The notes under the pieces were generated by a model. The model was not told where the DNA came from. It searched no databases and saw nothing but the letters and a program-made list of their open reading frames with translations. This document shows, in pieces, positions 8,830 to 18,020 of a DNA stretch of 64,000 nt. This DNA is from Bifidobacterium cuniculi (GTDB lineage Bacteria; Actinomycetota; Actinomycetes; Actinomycetales; Bifidobacteriaceae): assembly GCF_000741575.1 (NCBI RefSeq), contig NZ_JGYV01000002.1:1-64000 (forward strand), given 5' to 3'. The position numbers and the translations under genes were made by a program. How positions within the stretch are numbered: position 1 is the stretch's first letter; each line of letters opens with the position of its first letter.

Positions 8830-10041
8830 ATGGCCATCGTACAGTTCTCACGGCAGGCCCGCGCGATCCCGCCCAACGTGTTCGAGCGCATGGACCGCAC
8901 CGTCGCCGCTGCCCGTGCGCGCAGCATCGATGTCATCGACCTGTCGAAGGGCAACCCCGACGGGTTCCCCGACGCCGCCGTGCGCCGCATCGCCCGCGAG
9001 GCGGTGGACGCCCCGGGCAACGCGCGCTACACGCCCTTCGACGGCAAGCCGGGATACCTGGCCGCCGCGGCCGCCTGGTACCGCCGCGAACACGGCGTCG
9101 TCCTCGACCCGGCACGCCAGCTGTTCGCCGTGGAAGGCGCGGTCGACGGACTGGCCTGCGCTTTCCAGGTGCTGCTCGATCCGGGCGACAGCGTGGCCAT
9201 GGTCGATCCCTACTATCCTTCCTATCACTGCATGGCGCGCATGCTGTCCGCACGGGAGGAGCTCCTGCCGGCGCGCGCCGACCTGGGCTGGCTGCCCGAC
9301 CTCGACGCAGTGTCCGGGGACACCTGGGACCGTACCAAGCTCCTCGTGCTCAACTACCCGAACAACCCCACCGGGGCGCAGGCGCCGCACGGGTTCCTGG
9401 CGAAAGCCGTCGAGCTGGCACACCGCCATCGCTTCGCCATCCTGCACGACTTCGCCTACGCCGGCCTGAGCGTGTCCGAACCGCAGCCCAGCCTGCTGTC
9501 CATCGACGGCGCGCAGGACGTGGCCCTGGAGATCGTGTCCCTGTCGAAGATGGGGTCGATGGCAGGCTGGCGCGCCGGTTTCGTCGCCGGCAACGAGGAA
9601 CTCGTGCACGCCGTGAAGCAGTACCACTACCAGATGGGTTCGATGGTCACCTCCTTCGTGCAGGACGCCGCCAGCTACGTGCTCGAGTCGGGAACCGAAG
9701 AGGTGCAGCGCCTCGCCCGCCGGTATGCCCGCCGCCGCGCCACGGTCACCACGGGGCTCGGCGCACTCGGCTACGACGTCTTCGACGCCCCCGGCGGCCT
9801 GTATGCGTGGATCGGCGCACCGCACGGCACGGACGGTGCCGGACTGTCCGCACAGTGGCTCGAGGAAGCCGGCGTGGCGGTCCTCGACGGTGCCTGCTTC
9901 GGCCGGGCCGGCCGCGGATACGTGCGCATGAGCCTGCTCCAGCCCAACAGTCGGCTCGCCGAAGCCGTCTCGCGCATCGCGACGTCGTGCAACACGCCAG
10001 CAGCGGCAGCCTTGTCAGCGGCATCAAGTACTACTTGGTAG
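8830..10041 (+). CDS. Class I/II PLP-dependent aminotransferase
   Basis: 403 residues of fold-type I aminotransferase. It shows the N-terminal LSKGNPDGFPD segment, the PLP-contacting NYPNNPTGAQ, the Asp-x-x-Tyr pair HDFAYAGL and the Schiff-base lysine in SLSKMGSMAGWRAGF. The C-terminal Arg that binds the substrate carboxylate is in YVRMSL. It moves amino groups between amino acids and 2-oxo acids in the cytosol. Its position between two amino-acid importers and close to a 2-oxoacid reductase suggests it processes the imported amino acid. Its stop codon lies 2 nt before the Cys-rich leader ORF. The last 15 residues (Ala/Ser-rich) look unconserved. Confidence 0.88.
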   Translation: MAIVQFSRQARAIPPNVFERMDRTVAAARARSIDVIDLSKGNPDGFPDAAVRRIAREAVDAPGNARYTPFDGKPGYLAAAAAWYRREHGVVLDPARQLFAVEGAVDGLACAFQVLLDPGDSVAMVDPYYPSYHCMARMLSAREELLPARADLGWLPDLDAVSGDTWDRTKLLVLNYPNNPTGAQAPHGFLAKAVELAHRHRFAILHDFAYAGLSVSEPQPSLLSIDGAQDVALEIVSLSKMGSMAGWRAGFVAGNEELVHAVKQYHYQMGSMVTSFVQDAASYVLESGTEEVQRLARRYARRRATVTTGLGALGYDVFDAPGGLYAWIGAPHGTDGAGLSAQWLEEAGVAVLDGACFGRAGRGYVRMSLLQPNSRLAEAVSRIATSCNTPAAAALSAASSTTW

Positions 10042-10043
10042 CC

Positions 10044-10148
10044 ATGAGCACTGCAAGGATCACCCTTCTCGACGGCATCGTCAACGCCGTCGGCGTGATG
10101 CTGCCTGCTCGCACGGCTGCATGCTGTGCTTCGTGTTGTTGTCGCTGA
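10044..10148 (+). CDS. Cysteine-rich leader peptide (putative attenuator uORF)
   Basis: A 34-codon ORF starts 2 nt after the aminotransferase stop codon and ends in CCASCCCR-stop, with five Cys among the last eight residues (TGC/TGT codons). It sits 160 bp before a polar amino-acid ABC operon. Short ORFs ending in polycysteine tracts are known in mycobacteria as cysteine-responsive attenuators; here the role is inferred from that parallel. Translation is probably by reinitiation from the preceding gene or from a local leaderless start. No strong ribosome-binding site is visible. Confidence 0.62.
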   Translation: MSTARITLLDGIVNAVGVMLPARTAACCASCCCR

Positions 10149-10156
10149 ATGGCTGA

Positions 10157-10195
10157 GCGACGCCGTGACGCCGGTGGGAACACCGCCGCCGTCGC
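10157..10195 (+). promoter_or_regulatory. Hairpin downstream of the Cys leader (attenuator candidate)
   Basis: GCGACG (10157) pairs with CGTCGC (10190), with an inner CGGTG/CACCG stem and GGAA loop. The hairpin starts 8 nt after the leader stop codon, where a stalled ribosome would affect folding. There is no U-tract, so a Rho-dependent or sequestration mechanism is more likely than intrinsic termination. Confidence 0.4.
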
Positions 10196-10308
10196 GCATG
10201 CTTCCCAGGCATATTCGCATACTTGTTCCCGCATCCTTCCCGGGACCCACTGTCCCCTCATGTCGATTCGACGTCTTTGTTCCCTAGCCATACCAGAGGA
10301 AACGCAGC

Positions 10309-10965
10309 ATGCTTGACTGGTCCATCATCGCCAGATACGCGCCGTTCTTCGTGACCGGCGCGTGGATGACGCTGTTCATCTCCGTCTTCGGCATCGCGCT
10401 CGCCCTGCTCACCGGACTGCTCTGCGCAGCCATCGAGACCGCGCATGTCCCCGTCCTGCGGCAGCTCGTGCGCGTCTATGTCGAGGTCAGCAGGAACACG
10501 CCGTTGCTGGTGCAGCTCTACTTCCTGTACTTCGGGCTTCCCAAGCTCGGCTTCGTATGGTCCGCCGAGGCCTGCGCCGTCATCGGCCTGGGCTTCCTCG
10601 GAGGTTCCTACATGGCGGAGGCCATGCGCGCCGGCCTGCAGGCAGTGCCCGAGGCGCAGCGCGAGAATGCCTACATGCTCGGCTTCACCAAGGCGCAGAC
10701 CATGACGCGCGTGGTGGTGCCCCAAGCCATCAGCTCCGCCGTGCCCGGCGTCATCGCCAACGTCATCTTCCTGGTCAAGGAGTCCAGCGTGGTGTCCGCC
10801 ATCGCGCTCGCCGACGTCATGTACATGACGAAGGACCTCATCGGCATGACCTACAGCACCTACGAGGCTCTGTTCCTGCTGATCGTGACCTACCTGGTCA
10901 TCCTGCTGCCGATATCGATCCTGGGAACATGGCTGGAAAGGAGGTTCGACCATGCAAGGCGCTGA
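10309..10965 (+). CDS. Polar amino-acid ABC transporter permease (1)
   Basis: 218 residues of the HisM/GlnP permease family. The N-terminal YAPFFVTGAWMTLFISVFGIA, the conserved RNTPLLVQLYFLYFGLP segment and the EAA loop EAQRENAYMLGFTKAQTM are all visible. About five membrane helices. It overlaps the second permease gene by 14 bp. AGAGGAAAC before the ATG is the ribosome-binding site. The Cys-rich leader upstream suggests cysteine or cystine as cargo. Confidence 0.88.
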   Translation: MLDWSIIARYAPFFVTGAWMTLFISVFGIALALLTGLLCAAIETAHVPVLRQLVRVYVEVSRNTPLLVQLYFLYFGLPKLGFVWSAEACAVIGLGFLGGSYMAEAMRAGLQAVPEAQRENAYMLGFTKAQTMTRVVVPQAISSAVPGVIANVIFLVKESSVVSAIALADVMYMTKDLIGMTYSTYEALFLLIVTYLVILLPISILGTWLERRFDHARR

Positions 10966-11626
10966 GATCCTGCTCGAACTGGGAGTGTTCCCGCGACTGC
11001 TGCAGGGACTGTGGGTGACCGTCTGGATCGCGGCGGTCAGCGTGGGGCTGAGCATTCCCGTCGGCCTGGTCGCGGGATGGCTGATGACCGTGCGCAACCC
11101 CGTGGTGCGTGCCGTCATGCGCGTCTACCTCGACTTCATCCGCATCATGCCGCAGCTGGCGCTCCTGTTCATCGCCTACTACGGTCTGGCGCGCGCCTGG
11201 AACTGGAACGTCGACGCGACCGGCGCCTGCGTGCTCGTCTTCGTGCTGTGGGGCGGCGCCGAACTCGGCGACCTCGTGCGCGGCGCGCTGCTGTCGATCC
11301 CGCAGGTGCAGGCGGAGACCGCCTACATGCTGGGCATGACCAGCTGGCAATCCTTCAGCCGGGTGATCCTGCCGCAGACGCTGCGCAGGCTGCTGCCCGC
11401 ATCCGTCAACCTGGCGACGCGCATCGTGAAGACCACGTCGCTGGCCGTACTGCTCGGCGTGGTCGAGGTAATCAAGGTGGGCCAGCAGATCATCGACGCG
11501 AACCGTTTCCAGTACCCGACCGGCACCCTGTGGGTATACGGCGTGATCTTCCTCATGTACTTCATCGTCTGCTGGCCGCTGTCCCTGGCGGCCCGCGCAC
11601 TCGAGAAAAGGTGGGCCAATGACTGA
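10952..11626 (+). CDS. Polar amino-acid ABC transporter permease (2)
   Basis: 224 residues, same family as the preceding gene. The TM1 region is LLQGLWVTVWIAAVSVGLSI and the EAA loop is QAETAYMLGMTSWQSFSRVI. It carries RIMPQLALLFIAYYGL in place of the family's RNTPLLVQL segment. Two non-identical permeases would form a heterodimeric channel. It overlaps both neighbours (14 bp and 8 bp). Confidence 0.88.
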   Translation: MQGAEILLELGVFPRLLQGLWVTVWIAAVSVGLSIPVGLVAGWLMTVRNPVVRAVMRVYLDFIRIMPQLALLFIAYYGLARAWNWNVDATGACVLVFVLWGGAELGDLVRGALLSIPQVQAETAYMLGMTSWQSFSRVILPQTLRRLLPASVNLATRIVKTTSLAVLLGVVEVIKVGQQIIDANRFQYPTGTLWVYGVIFLMYFIVCWPLSLAARALEKRWAND

Positions 11627-12431
11627 ACGGAACGAACGGATCGTGCTGCGCGTGGACGGCCTCGTCAAGCGCTACGCCGGCGCCGACCGCAACGTGTTCG
11701 ACGGGATCTCCTTCGAGGTGCCCCGCGGCAAGGTGCTGGTGATCGTCGGGCCCTCCGGGTCGGGCAAGTCCACGCTGCTGCGCGCCGTGGCCGGCCTGGA
11801 GCCGATCCAGGGCGGCACCATCGCACTGGACGGCGAGGTCATCGAGACCGGCCGGCCGGGCACCGAACGGCAGGGGAGGGCCAAGCGGTCCAGCGCCCTG
11901 CGCACGAAGATCGGCATGGTGTTCCAAAGCTACGACCTGTTCCCCAACCACACCGTGCTGGGCAACGTCACGCTGGCGCCGATCCTGGTGCAGAAACGCG
12001 ACAAGGCCGAAGTGGAGGCGGAGGCCCTGCGCCTCCTGGAACGCGTCGGACTGGCCGACCGGGCCGACGCGAAGCCGCATGAACTGTCCGGCGGCCAGCG
12101 CCAGCGCGTCGCCATCTGCCGTGCGCTCATCGAACATCCGCAGCTGCTGCTGCTCGACGAGATCACCGCGGCCCTCGACCCGGAAATGGTGCATGAGGTG
12201 CTCGACGTGGTGCTCGAACTGGCGGACCAAGGGCAGACGATGCTCATCGTCACCCACGAGATGCAGTTCGCGCGCGCCATCGCCGACCGCATCATCATGA
12301 TCGAGGGCGGCACCATCGTGGAGGAGTCGGACGACCCGGACGCCTTCTTCACGCATCCGCACACCGAGCGTGCCCGGGAATTCCTCCGCACCTTCGAATT
12401 CACGCGGCACCGCCATGACCATGGCGCGTGA
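11619..12431 (+). CDS. Polar amino-acid ABC transporter ATPase
   Basis: 270 residues with Walker A GPSGSGKST, Q-loop VFQSYDLFPNHTVLGN (the signature of the GlnQ/HisP group), LSGGQRQR, Walker B LLLLDEITAALDPE and ITVTHEM-like switch VTHEMQFA. The C-terminal GTIVEESDDPDAFFTHPH is also typical. It energises the two permeases encoded just upstream, which it overlaps by 8 bp. Confidence 0.9.
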   Translation: MTERNERIVLRVDGLVKRYAGADRNVFDGISFEVPRGKVLVIVGPSGSGKSTLLRAVAGLEPIQGGTIALDGEVIETGRPGTERQGRAKRSSALRTKIGMVFQSYDLFPNHTVLGNVTLAPILVQKRDKAEVEAEALRLLERVGLADRADAKPHELSGGQRQRVAICRALIEHPQLLLLDEITAALDPEMVHEVLDVVLELADQGQTMLIVTHEMQFARAIADRIIMIEGGTIVEESDDPDAFFTHPHTERAREFLRTFEFTRHRHDHGA

Positions 12432-12484
12432 CCGACCAGACGAATCCCAAGAAGAACACAACCAACCACAGAGAGGGGCTCATC

Positions 12485-13396
12485 ATGAGCACAACCACAG
12501 CCAGCAAACTGCGCACCGCACTGACCGCGATCGCCGCCAGCGTCGCCATGGTGGCAGGCATGGCCGCATGCGGCCCGAACGCCGCCACCCCCAGCGAGGC
12601 GGCCGCCAGCGGCGACACCACCGCCACCTCCGCCGCCAAGGCGCGGTCGCTGGACGAGATCAAGCAGTCCGGCGAACTGCGCGTGGCGGTGTTCTCCGAC
12701 AAGGCGCCGTTCGGCTACGTGGACAAGGACGGCAACTACGCCGGCTACGACGTGGTCTTCGCGGACCGTCTCGCCAAGGACCTCGGCGTCAAGGCATTGT
12801 ATACTTCCGTCGATCCCGCCGCGCGCGTGGACGTGCTCACCTCCAACAAGGTGGACGTGACGCTCGCCAACTTCACTGTGACCGAGGAACGTGCCGCGAA
12901 GGTCGACTTCAGCAAGCCATACATGAAGGTGTCCCTGGGCATCGTATCCCCGGAGGATGCGCCGATCAACGACGTGAAGGAACTCGAAGGCAAGAAGCTC
13001 ATCGTGGCCAAGGGCACGACCGCGGAAACCTATTTCGAGGAGAACTACCCGCAGATCGAACTGCTCAAGTTCGACCAGTACGCGGACGCCTACAATGCGC
13101 TGCTCGACGGCCGCGGCGCCGCGATGAGCACCGACAACACCGAGGTACTGGCCTGGGCGAAGGCGAACCCTGGCTACGTCGTGAACGTGACCGAGCTCGG
13201 CGACGTCGACGTCATCGCCGCGGCGGTGCAGAAGGGCAACACCGAGCTGCTCGACTACATCGACGGACAGATCGTGACGCTTGGCAAGGAGGACTTCTTC
13301 CACAAGGACTTCGAGGAGACCCTGGCACCCGTGTACGGCGACGAGGTCGACCCGGACGATATCGTGGTGGAAGGCGGCGTGGTGGACTCCCAGTGA
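12485..13396 (+). CDS. CjaA-like amino-acid-binding lipoprotein (probable cysteine/cystine)
   Basis: 303 residues. The lipobox VAGMAAC predicts lipidation at Cys29. The mature part is a family 3 solute-binding protein (GELRVAVFSDKAPFGYVD and DVTLANFTVTEERAAKVDFS). Its second half (VAKGTTAETYFEENYPQIEL and DEVDPDDIVVEGG) closely recalls Campylobacter CjaA, a cysteine-binding protein; this is from memory, not a search. The start is ATG 12485 with GAGAGGGG 9 nt upstream rather than the GTG at 12428. It completes the importer whose transcript carries the Cys-rich leader. Confidence 0.82.
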   Translation: MSTTTASKLRTALTAIAASVAMVAGMAACGPNAATPSEAAASGDTTATSAAKARSLDEIKQSGELRVAVFSDKAPFGYVDKDGNYAGYDVVFADRLAKDLGVKALYTSVDPAARVDVLTSNKVDVTLANFTVTEERAAKVDFSKPYMKVSLGIVSPEDAPINDVKELEGKKLIVAKGTTAETYFEENYPQIELLKFDQYADAYNALLDGRGAAMSTDNTEVLAWAKANPGYVVNVTELGDVDVIAAAVQKGNTELLDYIDGQIVTLGKEDFFHKDFEETLAPVYGDEVDPDDIVVEGGVVDSQ

Positions 13397-13508
13397 CGTC
13401 CGGCTCATGGGCATCCGGCCCCTTCGCGGACCATGGATTGCTACGATGGTCGCAACCTCGCGCGACCGTATGCATCATGGATGCGTTTGACAGAAGGAGT
13501 TGGATGCC

Positions 13509-14408
13509 ATGAGCGGCATTGCCATTACCATTATCGTCCTCATCGTTCTTGCGATCGTCGTCATTGCCTCGACCGCCTACATCGTGCCACAGCAGCAGGC
13601 CTACATCGTCGAACGGTTCGGCAAGTTCCACACCGTGACCTTTGCGGGCATCCATTTCAAGATCCCCTTCGTGGACCGCATCGCCATGAAGACGAACATG
13701 CGTGTCTCGCAGCTCAACGTGAAGCTGGAGACCAAGACGCTGGACAACGTCTTCGTGGAGATCGTGGCCTCCACCCAGTACCGGGTGAACCCCGACAACG
13801 TGGCGAAGGCATACTACGAGCTGCGCGACCCGCAGGGCCAGCTGCGCTCCTACATGGAGGACGCCCTGCGCTCCGCGATCCCGACCCTCACCCTCGACGA
13901 CGCCTTCGCCCGCAAGGACAACGTGGCGCTCGACGTGCAGGCAACCGTCGGCGCGGAGATGGCCCGCTTCGGCTTCAGCGTGGTCAAGACCCTGATCACC
14001 TCGATCGATCCGAGCCCGCAGGTCAAGAGCGCCATGGATTCCATCAACGCCGCCCAGCGCGAGAAGGAAGCCACCCGCCAGCGGGCCGAAGCCAGCCGCA
14101 TCCAGATCGAGACCCAGGCACAGGCCGAGGCCGAGAAGACCCGCCTGCAGGGCGAGGGCCAGGCGAACTACCGTCGCGAGATCGCCAACGGCATCGTCGA
14201 CCAAATCCGCAGCCTGCAGGAAGTCGGCATGGACATCTCCTCGGTGAACAACGTGGTCCTGTTCAACCAGTACCTCGACGTGCTGCGCAGCCTGTCCGAG
14301 TCGTCGAACGCGAAGACCGTCGTCCTGCCCGCCTCCACCCCAGGCGGTTACGGGGAGGTCTACAGCCAGATGACGCAGGCGATGATGACCAGTCAGGAAG
14401 CCGAGTAG
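13509..14408 (+). CDS. SPFH/Band 7 (stomatin-like) membrane protein
   Basis: 299 residues. One N-terminal membrane helix (IAITIIVLIVLAIVVIASTA) is followed by the Band 7 domain, with VPQQQAYIVERFGKFHTV and TKTLDNVFVEIVASTQYRV. An Ala/Glu/Gln-rich coiled coil of about 70 residues (QREKEATRQRAEASRIQIE) follows. Stomatin-like proteins oligomerise in membrane microdomains and often help proteases; the partner here is unknown. AGAAGGAG lies 9 nt before ATG 13509. Downstream is a convergent patatin gene only 14 bp away. Confidence 0.87.
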   Translation: MSGIAITIIVLIVLAIVVIASTAYIVPQQQAYIVERFGKFHTVTFAGIHFKIPFVDRIAMKTNMRVSQLNVKLETKTLDNVFVEIVASTQYRVNPDNVAKAYYELRDPQGQLRSYMEDALRSAIPTLTLDDAFARKDNVALDVQATVGAEMARFGFSVVKTLITSIDPSPQVKSAMDSINAAQREKEATRQRAEASRIQIETQAQAEAEKTRLQGEGQANYRREIANGIVDQIRSLQEVGMDISSVNNVVLFNQYLDVLRSLSESSNAKTVVLPASTPGGYGEVYSQMTQAMMTSQEAE

Positions 14409-14422
14409 GCCCGATTCCTGCA

Positions 14423-15274
14423 TCAGGCCCCGAGGAACTCCGGGATGCTGCCGGCGGCGGCATAGCCTGCCCGGTACATGCGTTCCAGTCCCTCGAAGTT
14501 CTTCGACAGGGTCGACAGGCCGTACAGTTCCTCGGGGGCGAGGATCAGCACCTTGCCTTCCGCCTCGTACCGCTTGGCGAGCGCCACCTGCCCGTTGTAG
14601 GTGGCATACCGGTTGAGGAGTCGCTCGGCGGCTGCGGGGTAGGAGTGGCGCAGGATCCTGGCGGGGGCACGGTCGTGGCCTTGTTCGCGCTGGTAGTCGC
14701 GGGGCCGGGTCAGGACGACGACCACGCGGTCGGCGCCGTCGTCCAGCGCCTTCTGCACCGGCACCGGGTCGACGATGCCGCCATCGTAGTACGGTACGCC
14801 ATCAATCTCCTGGGGCTGGCATGCCACGGGCACCGCCGAGCTCGCTTTCATGATGGCGAAGTCGTCATAGTGCACGTCGGCCTTGCCGAAATAGTGTGCC
14901 GAACCGTCGCGGGCGTCGCATGCCACGACGGTGAAGGCGGTCGGGTTCGCCGCGAAGGCCTCGTAGTCCACGGGATACTCGCCGTCGTGGTTGCTCAGGG
15001 TGCTGTAGACGTAGTCGAGGTTCGCGTAGTTGTGGTTGTGGATGAAGGAGTCGAGCCCTGCATACTCCTTGCGGAACGCGTACTGCGTGTAGAAGGTGTG
15101 GTTGCGGCCGTGCTGCCCGGCCAGGAATGACGTCAGGTTGGCGCTGCCGGCGGAGACGCCGTAGACGTGGTCGAATCCGACGCCGTCCTCCTCGCAGCGG
15201 TCGAGGACGCCGGCGCCGAAGATGGCGCGGAATCCGCCGCCGACGTCAATGAGTGCGGTCTTGTGTTCGTTCAT
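14423..15274 (-). CDS. Patatin-like phospholipase
   Basis: 283 residues with the oxyanion-hole loop DVGGGFRAIFGAG, nucleophile elbow GVSAGS (GxSxG) and catalytic dyad Asp in YYDGGIVDPVP (DGG). These are the three motifs of patatin hydrolases of the bacterial YjjU type, which cleave acyl esters of lipids. No signal peptide or membrane helix is seen, so it is cytosolic. The ATG at 15274 follows GAGAGGTG; GTG 15280 is an alternative. Confidence 0.85.
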   Translation of the reverse strand: MNEHKTALIDVGGGFRAIFGAGVLDRCEEDGVGFDHVYGVSAGSANLTSFLAGQHGRNHTFYTQYAFRKEYAGLDSFIHNHNYANLDYVYSTLSNHDGEYPVDYEAFAANPTAFTVVACDARDGSAHYFGKADVHYDDFAIMKASSAVPVACQPQEIDGVPYYDGGIVDPVPVQKALDDGADRVVVVLTRPRDYQREQGHDRAPARILRHSYPAAAERLLNRYATYNGQVALAKRYEAEGKVLILAPEELYGLSTLSKNFEGLERMYRAGYAAAGSIPEFLGA

Positions 15275-15363
15275 CGTCACCTCTCAGGACAACATGCATG
15301 GATGGGTCGGTACGTCGGGCATGGGTGGGGGCAGGGCGTGGAAGTGCGCGTGGGCGGCGGCCG

Positions 15364-16182
15364 TCAGTCGGCGCGCACGGTCACCGTGGGCGTGCCGTGC
15401 GCCCAGTCGCCGGCCAGCAGGCTGGCGGACAGGTCGGCGAACCGTTCGTCGTCGTCGGAGTTGGCCAGCGTGACCGAGCCGTCATGGTCCTCCGGCGCCA
15501 GCTGGCCCAGCGACTCCAGCACCACCTCGAGATGGTGGGCGGTGCCGGCGTTGCCGTCCACGATGACCACGTGGTCGGGCAGCAGTTCGCGGAAATAGTC
15601 GCGGTAGAACACGAAGTGGGTGCAGCCGAGCACCACCGCGTCCACGCTGTCCAGGTCGTAGCCGTCGAAGTAGCCGTGCAGGGTCTCCATGACCAGATCA
15701 TGGTCGTGGAGCTGCCCGTGCTCCACGACCTCCACCAGCTGTGGGCAGGGCTGCCGCTCGATGGTGTGCCGGGAGGAGAAGCGTTCCATGAGCGTCTCGA
15801 ACTTGCGTTCGCGCAGGGTCAGTTCGGTGGCGGCGACGATGACGTGCTGGCGTGTGCCGTGGCCGCGGTCGCAGGCGACCTTGAGCGCGGGCTCCATGCC
15901 GATGATGGGGATGTCGTAGCGTTCGCGCAGCGCGTTGACGGCGGCGCTGGTGGCGGTGTTGCACGCGATGACCACGGCCTTGGCACCTTGTTCCACGAAA
16001 TGTTCCACGATGGATTCGCTCAGGGCGCGCACTTCCTGCGGGGTCTTCATGCCGTAGGGGGCGTGCGCGGAGTCGCCGAGGAACAGGATGTCCTCGTGCG
16101 GCAGTTGCCGGTGGATCTCCCGTACCACCGAGATGCCGCCCATGCCGGAATCGAATACGCCGATGGGTGCCGTGGATGCCAT
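15364..16182 (-). CDS. murI: Glutamate racemase
   Basis: 272 residues. [15 protein letters not shown] holds the N-terminal Asp/Ser, [12 protein letters not shown] the first catalytic Cys and [12 protein letters not shown] the second. It makes D-glutamate for peptidoglycan in the cytosol. The start at ATG 16182 follows GAAGGAAG, and earlier codons in the open frame lack similarity. It is divergent from dapF, another wall-precursor gene, with about 95 bp between them. Confidence 0.93.
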   Translation of the reverse strand: MASTAPIGVFDSGMGGISVVREIHRQLPHEDILFLGDSAHAPYGMKTPQEVRALSESIVEHFVEQGAKAVVIACNTATSAAVNALRERYDIPIIGMEPALKVACDRGHGTRQHVIVAATELTLRERKFETLMERFSSRHTIERQPCPQLVEVVEHGQLHDHDLVMETLHGYFDGYDLDSVDAVVLGCTHFVFYRDYFRELLPDHVVIVDGNAGTAHHLEVVLESLGQLAPEDHDGSVTLANSDDDERFADLSASLLAGDWAHGTPTVTVRAD

Positions 16183-16278
16183 GTCTACTTCCTTCGTCCG
16201 GATGTCCCCAATATTATAGGAGCACCGCCGCCCGGAGTGAAGGGCGCGACTTCCGTGCACCCCGTTACGATGGGAGCC

Positions 16279-17181
16279 ATGACCATTGCATCAACGCTGA
16301 CCAAGGCCCAGGCGACGGGCAACGACTTCCTGATGTTCGCGGATCCCGACGGGTCCCATGATCCGCAGCCGGGCGAGATCGCACGGATCTGCGACCGGCA
16401 TTTCGGCATCGGCGCCGACGGCATCATCCGCGTGACCCGTCCGCAGTACGTGCGCGACCTCGACGACGCCCGGCGCGACGCCTGCCGCAAGGCCGGCGCA
16501 GAGTGGTTCATGGACTACCGCAACGCCGACGGCTCGATCGCGCAGATGTGCGGCAACGGCGCGCGCGCCACCGCACTGTTCATCAAGACCCAGGGCCTGG
16601 CGGACATGCCCGAGGGCCAACCCCTTGCCCTCGGCACGCGCGCCGGCGTCAAGCTCCTCACCCCGCTCGCAGACGACCCGCAGCTCGGCGACCAGCTGTT
16701 CCGCGTGGACATGGGCAAGTGGACCATGGGGGAGGCCGACGCCTACGCCGTCTCGATCCCGGACCATGACGGCCAGGGCCGCGGCACCTTCGTGGACATG
16801 GGCAACCCGCACGTGGTGACCGTGGTGGAGGATGCCTTCTCCACGCTGCCCGTCCTTGACCAGCTCGACCTGACGGTGCAGCCGGACATGACGCCGCGCA
16901 TCGGCGAGGGACAGAACGTGGAGTTCGTGCGCGTCGACGACATCGACGCATCGAGCGACCTGGGCGAGGCCAGCATGCGCGTCCACGAGCGCGGCTGCGG
17001 CGAGACGCTGTCCTGCGGCTCCGGCCTGTGCGCCACGGCCGTCGTGCTGCGCGCGAAGACCGGCATCGACCACTGGGTGATCACCGTACGCGGCGGCGTC
17101 CTGCGCATCGACGTGACCGACGACTCCGTCATGCTGACCGGCGCAGCACATCTCGTCGCTGCCGTCACGCTGCTGCAGTAG
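16279..17181 (+). CDS. dapF: Diaminopimelate epimerase
   Basis: 300 residues. The first catalytic Cys is in [12 protein letters not shown] and the second in [14 protein letters not shown]; the N-terminal [12 protein letters not shown] is the usual start. It turns LL-DAP into meso-DAP for lysine and peptidoglycan. ATG 16279 lies 7 nt after a -10-like TACGAT (16266-16271), with no good Shine-Dalgarno site, so the message is probably leaderless; ATG 16270 is an alternative. Many bifidobacteria use Lys or Orn in their wall, so DapF may mainly feed lysine synthesis. Confidence 0.92.
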   Translation: MTIASTLTKAQATGNDFLMFADPDGSHDPQPGEIARICDRHFGIGADGIIRVTRPQYVRDLDDARRDACRKAGAEWFMDYRNADGSIAQMCGNGARATALFIKTQGLADMPEGQPLALGTRAGVKLLTPLADDPQLGDQLFRVDMGKWTMGEADAYAVSIPDHDGQGRGTFVDMGNPHVVTVVEDAFSTLPVLDQLDLTVQPDMTPRIGEGQNVEFVRVDDIDASSDLGEASMRVHERGCGETLSCGSGLCATAVVLRAKTGIDHWVITVRGGVLRIDVTDDSVMLTGAAHLVAAVTLLQ

Positions 17182-17184
17182 CGC

Positions 17185-17251
17185 AAGGCCCATGGATGCG
17201 GCGAGGGGCGGTCGGGAACCCCGACCGCCCCTCGCCGCATCCATGGGCCTT
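17185..17251. terminator. Perfect 32-bp-arm palindrome, bidirectional terminator
   Basis: Arms 17185-17216 and 17220-17251 are perfectly complementary around the 3-nt loop AAC. It lies exactly between the convergent dapF and VKOR genes, and its right arm includes the first base of the VKOR stop codon region. Confidence 0.75.
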
Positions 17252-17891
17252 ACGTGAAGAGATAGGCGCCGTCCTTGACCAGGATGAGGGTGGCCATCGC
17301 CAGCAGCCACACCACGTCGATCATCAGGTCGATGTTGAGGCGGTAGTAGCGGCGCAGCCCGCGCGCCCTGGCAGGCAGGCGCTGCACGGTGACCGTCGCG
17401 TGGCTCACGGCCATGAACTGGATGGTCGTCGCGAAGAACAGCGCCAGGCACCACGGGCACAGGGCGCGAATCACGAACAGCGACTGGGAGGTCAGCCAAT
17501 AGGAGTAGGCGAGCGCCGCCAGGGAACCGAGCCAAGTGCAGGCGGCGAACCAGCGCGGCATGCGCATGCGGGCCAGACCGATGACGGCGATGGTCACGAA
17601 CACCGCCTCGGCGGCGATGCCGAAGAAGGCGTTGGGGTAGCTCAGGCCGGCGAACTTGACGATCTCGGATTGCCAGGACTGTGCGACGGCGGTGCAGGAG
17701 AGCACGGAGTTGACGTCGCAGGAGAGGGCTTGGCCGGGTTGACGTGCCATCTGCAGGGTTTCCGCCGACAGCACGAAGGAGACGAGCAGGGCCGCCAGGG
17801 ATGCCGCCAGCATCACCAGGTACAGCCAGGTGGGGCCGTGCCTCCAGCCGCGGGGCTCCTCCTGTTCGAGCATGTCGTTGTCTGCGTCCAT
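17250..17891 (-). CDS. Vitamin K epoxide reductase family protein (VKOR)
   Basis: 213 residues with about five membrane helices. The first Cys pair is in LSCDVNSVLSCTAVA and the redox CxxC is in RALCPWCLALF, as in bacterial VKOR homologues that re-oxidise a DsbA-like thiol oxidase. The quinone-binding NAFFGIAAEA segment is also present. I infer a role in disulfide formation of exported proteins. There is no DsbA domain fused and no DsbA gene in the window. The start ATG 17891 follows GAGGAGG. Confidence 0.88.
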   Translation of the reverse strand: MDADNDMLEQEEPRGWRHGPTWLYLVMLAASLAALLVSFVLSAETLQMARQPGQALSCDVNSVLSCTAVAQSWQSEIVKFAGLSYPNAFFGIAAEAVFVTIAVIGLARMRMPRWFAACTWLGSLAALAYSYWLTSQSLFVIRALCPWCLALFFATTIQFMAVSHATVTVQRLPARARGLRRYYRLNIDLMIDVVWLLAMATLILVKDGAYLFT

Positions 17892-18020
17892 GGCCGCCTC
17901 CTCGTTTCCACGGTGGGTTGTCCTTCTGTAGCGTAGCGCAACCACCGGCCGCAGTCCGTGGCTGTCCCGCCAGGTGCGACGGTCTGTCCGTGCCTGCGGA
18001 TTGCGGCTACACTGGTGCAC

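Noticed and set aside
16182..16279. Long upstream extensions of murI and dapF open frames
   Set aside because: Extensions lack family similarity and overlap the divergent promoters.
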